Below, piece by piece: positions 8,940 through 17,716 of a DNA stretch of 49,074 nucleotides. The notes beneath the pieces were generated by a model. The model was not told where the DNA came from. It saw only the letters and a program-made list of their open reading frames with translations, and made no database searches. The position numbers were made by a program, and so were the translations under genes. Source of the stretch: Glaciecola sp964418575 (lineage in GTDB: Bacteria > Pseudomonadota > Gammaproteobacteria > Enterobacterales > Alteromonadaceae); assembly GCA_964418575.1 (NCBI GenBank), contig CAYQMI010000011.1:1-49074 (forward strand). Reading direction: 5' to 3'. Numbering within the stretch: the stretch's first letter is position 1; every line of letters starts with the position of its first letter.

Positions 8940-10540
8940 TATTCTCCTGCCAAATTTGCGCTTTGAATAGCGTGTATTACAGCTTGCGCTTTTGCTCGGG
9001 TTTCGTCCGCTTCTGATTGTGGAACTGAATCTTTTACAACCCCTGCACCCGCTTGAATATAGGCCCTTTGCTTTGCAACAAAAGCGCTACGAATCACAAT
9101 GCAAGTATCAAAATCTCCATTGCCATTCAAATAACCCACTGCGCCGCCGTAGCTGCCGCGTGTGCACTTTTCAGTCTGGCGAATTAAAGAAGCCGCGCTA
9201 ATTTTGGGCGCGCCTACCAGTGTTCCCATATTCATGCAGGCTTGGTAGGCATGCAGTGCGTCCAAATCCTCTCGCAGTTGCCCAACTACTCTTGATACTA
9301 AATGCATAACATGCGAGTAGCGGTCTACCTTAAGTAAGTCTTTCACATAGCGCGTGCCTGGCTTAGAGACTTTTGCAACGTCGTTTCTGGCAAGATCAAC
9401 CAACATAATGTGTTCTGCTTTTTCTTTCTCATCTTGCTGCAGATTAAGCTCCAAGCGACTATCTAAATCTAAATCGATACTGCCATCAGGGCGTTTCCCG
9501 CGTGGGCGTGTACCGGCAATTGGGTAAATTTCAACTTGGTTTGAGGCGGTTTCATATTTGAGAGCAGATTCTGGGGATGCGCCAAAAATAACAAAATCGT
9601 TGTCTTGCAAATAAAACATGTACGGAGATGGATTGGTTTGCTTTAAGCGTTTGTAGGCAAGCAAAGAGTCTGGGCAAGCTAATGAGAAACTGCGTGAGGG
9701 AACTACTTGGAATATATCGCCATCGAGAATGTGCTCTTGCAGGGCCACCACATCTTGGCAGTACTCTTCGTCAGATTTATCTACCTGCAGGCTTTCATTT
9801 TTTATGCTGCTGACCGAGTTTTCAGCCTTGCTATCAGTGACGTTAAATTTGATATTCTCTAGGTCGCTCAGAGCCTGTTTTACTATTTCTAAACGCTGTT
9901 GTTTCTCAAAATACTGCTGCGCTACATTATCGCCGCTAAATACGCTACCTAGTATTTCTGTTTTTTGCTGTTGATGGTCGATTAATACCAGCGTTTCAGC
10001 TAAATAAAATACGTAATCAGGACAGGTATTGACGCCCGTTGGTACGTCAGGGAGGTCTTCAAAGCTAGCCAATAAATCATAAGCGAATGCGCCCCCTAAA
10101 AACACTGCGTGAGGATGCGAGCGCAGAGCTGTTATATGCTGTTGGATAGTGCGAAGAACGTCAAATACCGATGGGGACTTTAAACGAGCGTCTTCATCTA
10201 AATTGGTATCGCTAGCGGTAAACTTAAGTACCAGTTTATCAGCGGTAGCGCTTTCAATAAATGAGACTAATTTACCCTGTAAAAACCCTATTAAGGCATT
10301 CCCATTTTGCGATACTGCGCTCACTACTACTGTATGCTTTTTGCATTCTATACGAAGTGCAGCGTCTACCAGTATTAAGCTTTTTAGATTATCTTTACTG
10401 TCAATTTCAGCTGACTCAAGCAAAATGCTGTGAGGTTTTGCTAGTGACTTATAAACGCGCAGTGGGTCTGCTACATAAGGCGCATCTACTAATATTGTTT
10501 CAACTCTTCCAGCAGCGCTACCTAATTCCACCAAACTCAT
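8939..10540 (-). CDS. trpE: Anthranilate synthase component I
   Basis: TrpE (533 aa) converts chorismate and ammonia to anthranilate, the first committed step. The feedback-binding LLES motif sits at residues 40-43, so inhibition by tryptophan is expected. The chorismate-binding domain fills the C-terminal half, with IAGTRPRGK, EHIMLVDLARND, GTLVGAPK and the closing GAGVVKDS. Length is usual for the family. It is the first structural gene after the trpL leader. Confidence 0.97.
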   Translation of the reverse strand: MSLVELGSAAGRVETILVDAPYVADPLRVYKSLAKPHSILLESAEIDSKDNLKSLILVDAALRIECKKHTVVVSAVSQNGNALIGFLQGKLVSFIESATADKLVLKFTASDTNLDEDARLKSPSVFDVLRTIQQHITALRSHPHAVFLGGAFAYDLLASFEDLPDVPTGVNTCPDYVFYLAETLVLIDHQQQKTEILGSVFSGDNVAQQYFEKQQRLEIVKQALSDLENIKFNVTDSKAENSVSSIKNESLQVDKSDEEYCQDVVALQEHILDGDIFQVVPSRSFSLACPDSLLAYKRLKQTNPSPYMFYLQDNDFVIFGASPESALKYETASNQVEIYPIAGTRPRGKRPDGSIDLDLDSRLELNLQQDEKEKAEHIMLVDLARNDVAKVSKPGTRYVKDLLKVDRYSHVMHLVSRVVGQLREDLDALHAYQACMNMGTLVGAPKISAASLIRQTEKCTRGSYGGAVGYLNGNGDFDTCIVIRSAFVAKQRAYIQAGAGVVKDSVPQSEADETRAKAQAVIHAIQSANLAGE

Positions 10541-10614
10541 GTGTATTCCTATTTTTTGTTGTTTATTCGTAATGTGAGTTGAGTTATCAAGCGCGATTTT
10601 TTATTTAAAAAAAC

Positions 10615-10642
10615 CAATAAAAAAGGCCCGATAACGGGCCTT
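10615..10642 (-). terminator. trp attenuator terminator hairpin
   Basis: On the minus strand an 8-bp perfect stem (AAGGCCCG / CGGGCCTT, loop TTAT) is followed by a run of T residues. It lies between the leader peptide gene and trpE, 75 bp before the trpE start. This is the layout of a classical intrinsic attenuator: it should form when the ribosome passes quickly through the Trp codons. A short GGGCT stretch just after the leader stop could pair with the GGCCC arm as part of an alternative antiterminator. Confidence 0.88.
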
Positions 10643-10670
10643 AATCACGTGCACACAAATGCAGCCAGCC

Positions 10671-10709
10671 CTAGGGTCGGTTGCTCCACCACCACGCTTT
10701 GCATGACAT
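10671..10709 (-). CDS. trpL: trp operon leader peptide
   Basis: This is a 12-codon ORF, MSCKAWWWSNRP, with three adjacent TGG codons, placed about 30 bp before the attenuator stem. Tandem Trp codons in a short leader ahead of a terminator are the defining sign of ribosome-mediated attenuation. When charged tRNA-Trp is scarce, a stalled ribosome should prevent the terminator from forming. No strong ribosome site is visible, which is common for such leaders. Confidence 0.9.
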   Translation of the reverse strand: MSCKAWWWSNRP

Positions 10710-10755
10710 ATTCGATGCCACTTTAGCTATTGTTTGTGTTTGCATGCTTTAATTC

Positions 10756-10784
10756 CATATAGCGAATGTACAATTAACTTAAAA
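10756..10784 (-). promoter_or_regulatory. Candidate trp promoter and TrpR-like operator
   Basis: Upstream of trpL on the minus strand, a TATATG -10-like box (10756-10761) lies 17 bp from a weak TTTTAA -35. The spacer (10768-10779) reads AGTTAATTGTAC, which resembles half of the TrpR operator (AGTTAAC and GTAC blocks) with one base fewer between blocks. The position is right for repression, but the match is imperfect, so this is tentative. Confidence 0.35.
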
Positions 10785-10982
10785 CTTGAACCTAGACCGG
10801 CGGTTATCCTTGCTAAACGCCCATCTGTGAATTCACCTATAGAAGATAACAAAAGAGAAATTTTGTCAAGTATAAATCTACTAATCTTTTCAAAAACTAA
10901 AGGGATTACTAGGGCAATTTCGCGGTATACTGCGCTGTATAAGTTTTAAACAAGCTACCGGCATGATTTTAGGTTAATTTCA

Positions 10983-11837
10983 TTGAAAATAGATTTACAT
11001 TCTCATACTACATTTTCTGATGGCGCGCTCACTCCTGAGGAGTTGATCATGCGGGCAGGGCAGATGCAGGTAGACGCACTGGCGATTACCGATCACGATA
11101 CGGTTGATGCAATCACCTTAGCGAAAAAAATCGCGCTACAGACCAAACCAAAGATAGAAATTGTGAGCGGTGTTGAAATCTCTACACGATGGCATGGCTT
11201 TGAGATACATGTGCTAGGTTTAAACATTGATGAGCAGTGCCCACAACTATTGTCAAGACTTGAGGAGCAGCAGCAAAAAAGGGAAGAGCGAAGCGGAAGC
11301 ATTGCAGATAAGCTGCAAAAAGCAGGTATTGATATTGAGCTTGCCGAAGTCAAAGCGCTTGCTAAAGGTGTGGTTTCTCGCGGTCATTTTGCTCAGCTGC
11401 TAGTAAAAAAGCAAATATGCAGCCATCCCCAACAGGCCTTCACGCAATATTTAGGAAAGGGCAAAAAGGCCTACGCATCGCCAAAATGGATAGACCTAGA
11501 AACTGCTGTCAAATGGATTAAAGACGCGCAAGGTCAGGCCGTGTTGGCACATCCTTTTCACTACGATATGACAACAAAATGGTTACGCAGATTGCTCGTT
11601 GATTTTAAAAGCGCGGGTGGCGAGGGCATGGAAGTACAGCACCCTAATCTTGCAAAGGCAAAACACGATCTCATGGTCGCTTTAGCCCTTGAATATGATT
11701 TGATGGGCAGCGCAGGCTCAGATTTTCATGCTCCCGGACGCTGGACTGAGCTAGGCAGACGCCTAAATTTGCCTGATAATATAAAAGCGATTTGGCAAGA
11801 TTGGCCTCTAGTGCAGACCCTTCCAGCAAACAATTAG
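10983..11837 (+). CDS. rnm: PHP-domain RNase AM / 5'-3' exoribonuclease (Rnm, YciV)
   Basis: This is a 284-aa PHP-superfamily metal-dependent phosphoesterase. Metal ligands are visible in DLHSHTTFSDG at residues 4-14, ITDHDT, EIS near the middle, AHPFHYD, and GSDFHAPG at the end. The E. coli homologue removes 5' nucleotides from short RNAs and matures 5' ends of 5S and 23S rRNA. The start is a TTG; no in-frame ATG precedes it. It is divergent from trp, as in many gammaproteobacteria. Confidence 0.9.
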   Translation: MKIDLHSHTTFSDGALTPEELIMRAGQMQVDALAITDHDTVDAITLAKKIALQTKPKIEIVSGVEISTRWHGFEIHVLGLNIDEQCPQLLSRLEEQQQKREERSGSIADKLQKAGIDIELAEVKALAKGVVSRGHFAQLLVKKQICSHPQQAFTQYLGKGKKAYASPKWIDLETAVKWIKDAQGQAVLAHPFHYDMTTKWLRRLLVDFKSAGGEGMEVQHPNLAKAKHDLMVALALEYDLMGSAGSDFHAPGRWTELGRRLNLPDNIKAIWQDWPLVQTLPANN

Positions 11838-11953
11838 GTCGGGCGTTTCTAAACGCACGTGTAACAAGATGTAGAATACTTTGGTATACTTGCAAGCAAG
11901 GCATTGATGTGATGTGTTTTTTAAAGCAACAGCTTAAGTAAGGTTCACGCTAA

Positions 11954-12574
11954 ATGAGTCAGTTTTTTCATATTCATCCCGACAATCCTCAAGCGCGTTT
12001 GATACGCCAAACGTGTGAGCTTATTCGTCAAGGCGAGGTGGTGGTTTATCCAACCGACTCTGGTTATGCCATAGGTTGTCAGATGGAAAATAAAAAGGCG
12101 ATGGAGCAAATCTGCCGCATTCGTGACATCGACAAAGACCATAACTTTACATTGATGTGCAGAGATATGTCTGAATTGTCAGTGTATTCCCGCGTAGACA
12201 ATATTGCGTTTCGTCAAATCAAAAACAATACCCCAGGCCCTTACACCTTCATACTTAAAGCTACTAAAGAAGTGCCTAAGCGCCTGCAAAACCCAAAACG
12301 AAAAACCATTGGCATAAGGGTACCCGACAATCCCATTGCTCTGGCCATACTCGAAGAGCTTGGTGAACCATTGATGTCGACTACTTTGATTTTGCCCAGT
12401 GAAAGCATGGCCGAAACAGATCCTGAAGATATTCGAGATAAATTGGAAAAACGGGTTGGGCTGATTATTCACGGTGGATATTTAACCGAACAACCCACCA
12501 CGGTTATCGATATGTCGGAAGGCGAATCTACTATTATCCGTTATGGCAGCGGCGATCCCGCACCTTTTGAGTAA
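11954..12574 (+). CDS. yciO: YciO/Sua5/YrdC family L-threonylcarbamoyladenylate synthase-type protein
   Basis: This is a 206-aa Sua5/YrdC/YciO-family protein. It has the nucleotide-binding pattern YPTDSGYAIGC near residue 34, the KKAM...RIRD segment and PGPYTFILKAT, and ends with TVIDMS and a short tail. YciO is related to the enzyme making threonylcarbamoyl-AMP for tRNA t6A, but YciO itself is usually a paralogue without a firm role. It lies between rnm and scpA and is probably the first gene of a plus-strand unit. Confidence 0.9.
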   Translation: MSQFFHIHPDNPQARLIRQTCELIRQGEVVVYPTDSGYAIGCQMENKKAMEQICRIRDIDKDHNFTLMCRDMSELSVYSRVDNIAFRQIKNNTPGPYTFILKATKEVPKRLQNPKRKTIGIRVPDNPIALAILEELGEPLMSTTLILPSESMAETDPEDIRDKLEKRVGLIIHGGYLTEQPTTVIDMSEGESTIIRYGSGDPAPFE

Positions 12575-12586
12575 GTCGAGCGCACC

Positions 12587-13432
12587 GTGAGCGATGAGAT
12601 TCAAGGGCTTAATTCTCCAACTGTTCAGCAACCGCTAGCCCTTGCTTTTGTAAACGGCGAGGCTTTGATTGAAAAGCCCGAAGATTTATATATTCCGCCC
12701 GATGCCCTTGAAGTTATTCTTGAAACCTTTGAAGGGCCACTCGACCTTCTCTTGTATTTAATCCGCAAGCAAAAATTCGACATTGTTGAGCTACCGGTGC
12801 TGCAAGTCACTCAGCAATACATGAAATACGTAGACACCATGACCGATGTTAAACTTGAATTAGCGGGAGAGTATTTAGTCATGGCGGCAATGCTCGCTGA
12901 AATTAAGTCGCGACTATTGCTTCCGAAAGTCGCGGGTGAGCATGAGGAAGAGGAAGACCCTCGAGCTGAGCTAATCAGGCGACTGAAAGAATACGAGCTG
13001 ATAAAAAATGCGGCGCAAGCAATGGATAATGCACCGCGCATGCAACGAGATTTGTTTGTAGCCCACGCTGAGACTAGCGATAACGTTCAGCCTATAAAGT
13101 TCTTACCACAAGTGCAGCTCCAAGAGCTTGCCCTTGCCTTTAGTTTGGCTCTGCAACGCGCAAACGCCTTTGAACACCATCACATTGCCAAAGAAACATT
13201 GTCTACCCGAGAGCGCATGAGCAAATTGATGCTGCAGCTTAAACAAGATGAGTACTTGGGCTTAGACCAATTGCTTTCTGCTGAAGAGGGAAAAGCTGGC
13301 GTTGTCGTAACCTTTATTTCAATTCTTGAACTGGTGAAGGAAGGCTTAGTTATGTTGCAACAAGCAAACCCTTACAGCAATATCCATGTTAAACTCCTCG
13401 GCGATGAAAGTGAGGCCGAGGCAATCACATGA
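12587..13432 (+). CDS. scpA: Segregation and condensation protein A
   Basis: ScpA (281 aa) is the kleisin subunit of the bacterial SMC-ScpAB condensin. Family blocks include FEGPLDLLLYLIRKQKFDI, YLVMAAMLAEIKSRLLLP and a C-terminal winged-helix region. The start is GTG at 12587, 12 bp after the yciO stop. The ORF overlaps scpB by ATGA. Presence of ScpAB near rluB is typical of Alteromonadales and Vibrio-like genomes, although the canonical SMC partner is not in this window. Confidence 0.93.
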   Translation: MSDEIQGLNSPTVQQPLALAFVNGEALIEKPEDLYIPPDALEVILETFEGPLDLLLYLIRKQKFDIVELPVLQVTQQYMKYVDTMTDVKLELAGEYLVMAAMLAEIKSRLLLPKVAGEHEEEEDPRAELIRRLKEYELIKNAAQAMDNAPRMQRDLFVAHAETSDNVQPIKFLPQVQLQELALAFSLALQRANAFEHHHIAKETLSTRERMSKLMLQLKQDEYLGLDQLLSAEEGKAGVVVTFISILELVKEGLVMLQQANPYSNIHVKLLGDESEAEAIT

Positions 13433-14055
13433 GTAAAATAAACGATACTCAGTTGAAACAGCTCGTGGAAGCCGCAATATTCGTGGCCGATGCGCCTCTG
13501 TCGGTTGAAAAAATGCGCGCAACAATACTCAGCGAATTAAGCGTATCAACTAAGCAACTTAATAAAATACTAAACGAACTGACATTAGATTATGCCCCTC
13601 GTGGAATACAGTTGATAAAGGTGGCTTCTGGCTATCGTTTTCAATCTGACTCTGGGCTTGGTCAAATTCTCAGTCGTTTATGGCAAGAAACGGTGCCAAA
13701 ATATTCACGAGCGATGTTAGAGACACTATCGCTTATTGCATATAAACAACCCATCACACGCGGCGAGATTGAGGAAATACGCGGCGTGGCGGTAAGTAGT
13801 CAAATCATTAAATCCCTTACTGAACGTCAGTGGATTAAAGTGATTGGACATAAAGAGGTGCCAGGGCGCCCAGCACTATTTGCGACAACCAATGTCTTTT
13901 TAGATTACTTTGCATTGTCGTCTTTGGCAGAGCTTCCCTCTGCCGATTTGTTTAATGAATCATTACAAGCTGCGCAAGCAGCAACACTAAGTCCGTCGGT
14001 ATCTGGCGATGACGAAAGCGACAACGAAAGCGATAACGCAGGAACCTTGCACTAA
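13429..14055 (+). CDS. scpB: Segregation and condensation protein B
   Basis: ScpB (208 aa) has two winged-helix domains, with the family signatures EAAIFVADAPLSVEKM near the N terminus, LIAYKQPITRGEIEEIRG in the second domain and GRPALFATT following. It binds ScpA to form the condensin accessory complex. It overlaps scpA by four bases (ATGA), so its translation is likely coupled. The last 25 residues are acidic and Ser-rich. Confidence 0.94.
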   Translation: MSKINDTQLKQLVEAAIFVADAPLSVEKMRATILSELSVSTKQLNKILNELTLDYAPRGIQLIKVASGYRFQSDSGLGQILSRLWQETVPKYSRAMLETLSLIAYKQPITRGEIEEIRGVAVSSQIIKSLTERQWIKVIGHKEVPGRPALFATTNVFLDYFALSSLAELPSADLFNESLQAAQAATLSPSVSGDDESDNESDNAGTLH

Positions 14056-14056
14056 C

Positions 14057-14929
14057 ATGAGTGAAAAATTACAAAAAGTTTTAGCCAATAACGGCATTGG
14101 CTCCAGACGGGAAATGGAAAAATGGATAGAGCAAGGTCGCGTATCGGTTAATGGTAAAGTGGCAACACTTGGAGACCGAGTAGAGCTTACTGACCAGTTG
14201 CGTGTTGATGGCAATCCTGTTTCGCGCAGTAAAGAAAAATCCCCTTGCAGAGTGCTGATGTATAACAAGCCCGAGGGAGAGCTATGTTCTAGAAATGACC
14301 CAGAGGGGCGAGCAACAGTATTTGACCGTCTGCCCGCAATTGTCGGTGAACGCTGGATTGCTGTGGGTCGTTTAGATATCAACACCAGCGGTTTACTGTT
14401 ATTTACCAATGACGGTGAACTGGCAAACAGACTGATGCATCCATCCCATGAAGTGGAGCGCGAGTACGCGGTGCGTATTTTTGGTGAAGTGACGCCTCTA
14501 ATGCTGCGAACTTTATGCAAAGGTGTTGAGCTTGAAGATGGTATGGCTAAGTTTAATCATATTCACGTTCGCCCGACCGATGATGAGTCAGTCAATCAAT
14601 GGTTTAATGTCACACTGTCGGAGGGTCGCAACCGCGAAGTAAGGAGACTATGGGAATCTCAAGGTGTGCAGGTTAGCCGCCTAATGCGTGTGCGCTATGG
14701 CAACCTAGAGATGTTCAAGCGTCTTCCGCAGGGCGCATGGATTGAGCTTGATTTAGAAAATGTAAATGCGATTCGCAATATGGTGCAGTTGCCCAATGAG
14801 ACTGAAACCAAAGTACATACATTAGATAAGCTTGACCATACCAAGCTGAGCCGCATGCGCCGCTCAGTGCGCAAGCATAAAACGAATAAAGTGGCGTCAC
14901 ATCGTCAGCGCGTTAAACCTAAAAGATAA
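14057..14929 (+). CDS. rluB: 23S rRNA pseudouridine(2605) synthase
   Basis: RluB (290 aa from the ATG chosen here) modifies 23S rRNA. An N-terminal S4 RNA-binding domain (SEKLQKVLANNGIGSRRE...) precedes the RsuA-type catalytic domain, with the active Asp107 in GRLDINTSGL. The tail is basic (KHKTNKVASHRQRVKPKR), as in family members. A longer frame reading from 14009 overlaps scpB, but the ATG just after the scpB stop begins exactly at the conserved S4 start. Confidence 0.94.
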   Translation: MSEKLQKVLANNGIGSRREMEKWIEQGRVSVNGKVATLGDRVELTDQLRVDGNPVSRSKEKSPCRVLMYNKPEGELCSRNDPEGRATVFDRLPAIVGERWIAVGRLDINTSGLLLFTNDGELANRLMHPSHEVEREYAVRIFGEVTPLMLRTLCKGVELEDGMAKFNHIHVRPTDDESVNQWFNVTLSEGRNREVRRLWESQGVQVSRLMRVRYGNLEMFKRLPQGAWIELDLENVNAIRNMVQLPNETETKVHTLDKLDHTKLSRMRRSVRKHKTNKVASHRQRVKPKR

Positions 14930-14941
14930 GAATTACTGACT

Positions 14942-15730
14942 ATGCGAATAGCTTTAGGCATCGAATATCAAGGCGGTGCATATCGAGGATGGCAGCGTCA
15001 ATCAAGTGCGCCAAGTGTTGAAATGCACATTGAACAGGGCCTAGAAAAAATACTGCGTCATGAAGTAAAAACTACCTGTGCGGGAAGAACCGACGCACAA
15101 GTGAGCGCAACGGGCCAAGTCGTTCACTTTGATACTGATGTTGAACGCCCTTTAAAAGCATTTCACCGGGGCATGAATACTATTTTGCCTCACGATATTG
15201 CAATCACGTGGGTAAAGCACGTGCCTGATGATTTTCATGCTCGCTTTAGCGCGGTTGCACGCCGCTATCGGTACATAATATTTAATGATGCTCTTCGCCC
15301 GGGGATCTTTCATTCAGGCTTAACCCATGCATATGCGCCCTTAGATGCTGATTTAATGCATCAAGCGGCCCAGTGTATTGTTGGTAAACACGATTTCACA
15401 ACCTTCAGAGCATCTTTGTGTCAGTCAAAATCTCCAGTGCGCACGGTAGAGCACGTGAGTGTGGTGCGCCAAGGTCGTTATATTATTGTTGATATCAAGG
15501 CCAATGCATTTTTGCATCATATGGTGCGTAACTTGGTTGGTTCGCTTATGCTTGTGGGCGAGGGCCTAAAGCCCATTGAGTGGATTCAAGAGCTCATGGA
15601 GCTCAAAGACAGAAAAAAAGCTGCCGCCACAGCCAAGCCGAATGGTCTTTATTTGGTGAAAGTATTTTACCCAGAGACTTTCGACTTGCCTGAAATACCT
15701 TTAGGGCCTTTGTTTTTGGGGGATTATTAG
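14942..15730 (+). CDS. truA: tRNA pseudouridine(38-40) synthase
   Basis: TruA (262 aa) makes pseudouridine in the anticodon arm of tRNAs. The catalytic Asp51 sits in CAGRTDAQV, and the RRYRYIIFN and HHMVRNLVGSLMLVG segments are present. It lies 12 bp after rluB and belongs to the truA-accD-folC-dedD-cvpA-purF string conserved in gammaproteobacteria. Confidence 0.96.
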   Translation: MRIALGIEYQGGAYRGWQRQSSAPSVEMHIEQGLEKILRHEVKTTCAGRTDAQVSATGQVVHFDTDVERPLKAFHRGMNTILPHDIAITWVKHVPDDFHARFSAVARRYRYIIFNDALRPGIFHSGLTHAYAPLDADLMHQAAQCIVGKHDFTTFRASLCQSKSPVRTVEHVSVVRQGRYIIVDIKANAFLHHMVRNLVGSLMLVGEGLKPIEWIQELMELKDRKKAAATAKPNGLYLVKVFYPETFDLPEIPLGPLFLGDY

Positions 15731-15765
15731 TCTTGGCAAAACACAATAAATGCAAATAAATCACA

Positions 15766-16656
15766 ATGACTACTAATCAACCTACTGATTCATTTACTTT
15801 ACTCGACGGCGGCATGGGGCAAGAGTTACTGCGTCGAAGTAAGCGTGCGCCTACGCCAATGTGGTCGGCAGACATTATGCTGAACGAGCCCGAACTTGTT
15901 GCCAGCCTGCATCTCGATTTCATCAATGCGGGCGCTCAAGTCATTACCTTAAATACCTATACGGCAACGCCCTCTAGACTTACTCGCGAGAAGCACTTAA
16001 AAGATTTAGCAAAACTGCATCAATCCGCCATGAGTGCGGCATTAAAAGCGCGAAATGATTCAGGTAAGACAGAAGTGTTGATAGCAGGTTGTTTACCGCC
16101 ATTAGTCGCTAGCTATAGACCGGAGGCCGCGCTGGGTTTTGATGAATCTTTGCAAGAATATCGTCAGCTTGTGGCACTGCAACAAGAAGCGAGTGATATT
16201 TTTATATGTGAAACGATGTCCTCTATCACTGAAGCAAAAGCAGCTTGTATGGCGGCGCAAGAGAGTGATAGAGCAGTGTGGGTTGCGCTTTCGGTGAAAG
16301 ACGATACAAGCCAAGAGCTGCGAAGCGGTGAGCCTTTAGCAGATGCATTAAGAGCACTTGAGGCGCTGCTACCTGATGCAGTTTTACTGAACTGCAGCAA
16401 GCCTGAGGCAATTGATGCCTGCTGGCCAGCCATGCAGCAATCGAAATTTCTAATAGGTGCTTATGCCAACGGCTTTGTAGCAGTGGACGAGTTATTTCCA
16501 GGCGACACGGTAGCGCATTTACAGGCGCGCAAAGACCTCAAACCGCAGGCATACGCGGATATCGCACTCAAATGGAAAGAGCAGGGTGCAAGCATTATTG
16601 GCGGATGCTGCGAAATTGGCCCTGAACATATAGCTGAGATAGCGAGGCGACTCTAG
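15766..16656 (+). CDS. mmuM: Homocysteine S-methyltransferase family protein
   Basis: This 296-aa protein has the zinc-dependent homocysteine methyltransferase fold. The N terminus reads LLDGGMGQELLRR, and the zinc-binding cysteines are in LLNCSK (mid-protein) and GGCC at residues 279-282. It likely methylates homocysteine using S-methylmethionine or a related donor; the donor cannot be deduced. It sits between truA and accD, where E. coli has dedA, so it appears to be an insertion into a conserved operon. The symbol is by family resemblance. Confidence 0.8.
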   Translation: MTTNQPTDSFTLLDGGMGQELLRRSKRAPTPMWSADIMLNEPELVASLHLDFINAGAQVITLNTYTATPSRLTREKHLKDLAKLHQSAMSAALKARNDSGKTEVLIAGCLPPLVASYRPEAALGFDESLQEYRQLVALQQEASDIFICETMSSITEAKAACMAAQESDRAVWVALSVKDDTSQELRSGEPLADALRALEALLPDAVLLNCSKPEAIDACWPAMQQSKFLIGAYANGFVAVDELFPGDTVAHLQARKDLKPQAYADIALKWKEQGASIIGGCCEIGPEHIAEIARRL

Positions 16657-16713
16657 GGCAGCTTAAACGATTATTGACTGATCAGAGCTGTTTAAGAATC
16701 CACGTTTTTAGTT

Positions 16714-16742
16714 TTGCCAATGCCCTGAATGTGGTTTAATGG
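16714..16742 (+). promoter_or_regulatory. Candidate accD promoter
   Basis: TTGCCA (16714-16719) and TAATGG (16737-16742) are separated by 17 bp in the 139-bp gap before accD. The -35 matches five of six consensus bases and the -10 is poor. It would give accD transcription independent of the upstream genes. Confidence 0.35.
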
Positions 16743-16795
16743 CGGGAATTTACTTTGATTAATTTCAACCAAATAAGAATAACAGGACTGATTTA

Positions 16796-17683
16796 ATGAG
16801 CTGGATCGAAAAGATACTGCCAAAAACACAATCTTCTATCAAAAGTAATGTGCCAGAGGGAATTTGGACAAAATGCAGCAGTTGTCAAGCAGTGCTGTAT
16901 AAAACCGAGTTAGAAAAATTGCTCGAGGTCTGTCCAAAATGTGATCATCACATGCGTATAACAGCTAGAGCCCGTATCAATTCTATTTTAGATAGCGCTG
17001 ACAGAAAAGAAATTGGCGCAGAATTTGAGCCACAAGATGTGCTCAAATTCAAAGATTCTAAAAAGTACAAAGACCGTCTGAGTGCTGCGCAAAAAGCAAC
17101 CAATGAGAAAGATGCACTAGTTGTCTTCAAGGGTAAAATAAATGGTATGCCAGTCGTAGTTGCCGCCTTTGAATTCGCTTTTTTGGGTGGTTCAATGGCA
17201 TCGGTAGTGGGCGCGCGTTTTGTTGCCGCAGTGAATGCATGTTTAGAAAATAACACCCCGCTTATTTGCTTTTCGACCAGCGGCGGTGCGCGTATGCAGG
17301 AAGCTCTGCTGTCATTAATGCAAATGGCTAAAACCAGCGCAGCATTAGCAAAGCTTAGCGAAAAAGGTTTGCCTTACATTTCAGTATTAACTGACCCTAC
17401 AATGGGCGGCGTCTCGGCGAGTTTAGCTATGTTGGGCGACATTAATATTGGTGAGCCAAAAGCCCTTATAGGCTTTGCTGGCCCGCGAGTAATCGAGCAA
17501 ACGGTTCGCGAAAAGCTGCCTGAAGGCTTCCAAAGAAGCGAGTTCTTGCTCGAAAAAGGCGCTATCGATATGATTGTTGACCGTCGTCAGATGCGAGATA
17601 CGCTGTATCGTATTTTGAGCAAACTGCATCAAGCTAAACCAGAAGATAAAGAGCCGGTAAAAGACACTTTAAAAATAGAATAA
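16796..17683 (+). CDS. accD: Acetyl-CoA carboxylase carboxyltransferase subunit beta
   Basis: AccD (295 aa) forms the carboxyltransferase of acetyl-CoA carboxylase with AccA. The N-terminal four-Cys zinc ribbon uses Cys27, Cys30, Cys46 and Cys49. The crotonase-type core has FEFAFLGGSMASVVG, STSGGARMQEA and DPTMGGVSASLA. The length is standard. It is followed 33 bp later by folC, as in E. coli. Confidence 0.97.
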   Translation: MSWIEKILPKTQSSIKSNVPEGIWTKCSSCQAVLYKTELEKLLEVCPKCDHHMRITARARINSILDSADRKEIGAEFEPQDVLKFKDSKKYKDRLSAAQKATNEKDALVVFKGKINGMPVVVAAFEFAFLGGSMASVVGARFVAAVNACLENNTPLICFSTSGGARMQEALLSLMQMAKTSAALAKLSEKGLPYISVLTDPTMGGVSASLAMLGDINIGEPKALIGFAGPRVIEQTVREKLPEGFQRSEFLLEKGAIDMIVDRRQMRDTLYRILSKLHQAKPEDKEPVKDTLKIE

Positions 17684-17716
17684 CTCCATTGTGTTTAATT
17701 GAGTGTTTAAATTAGC

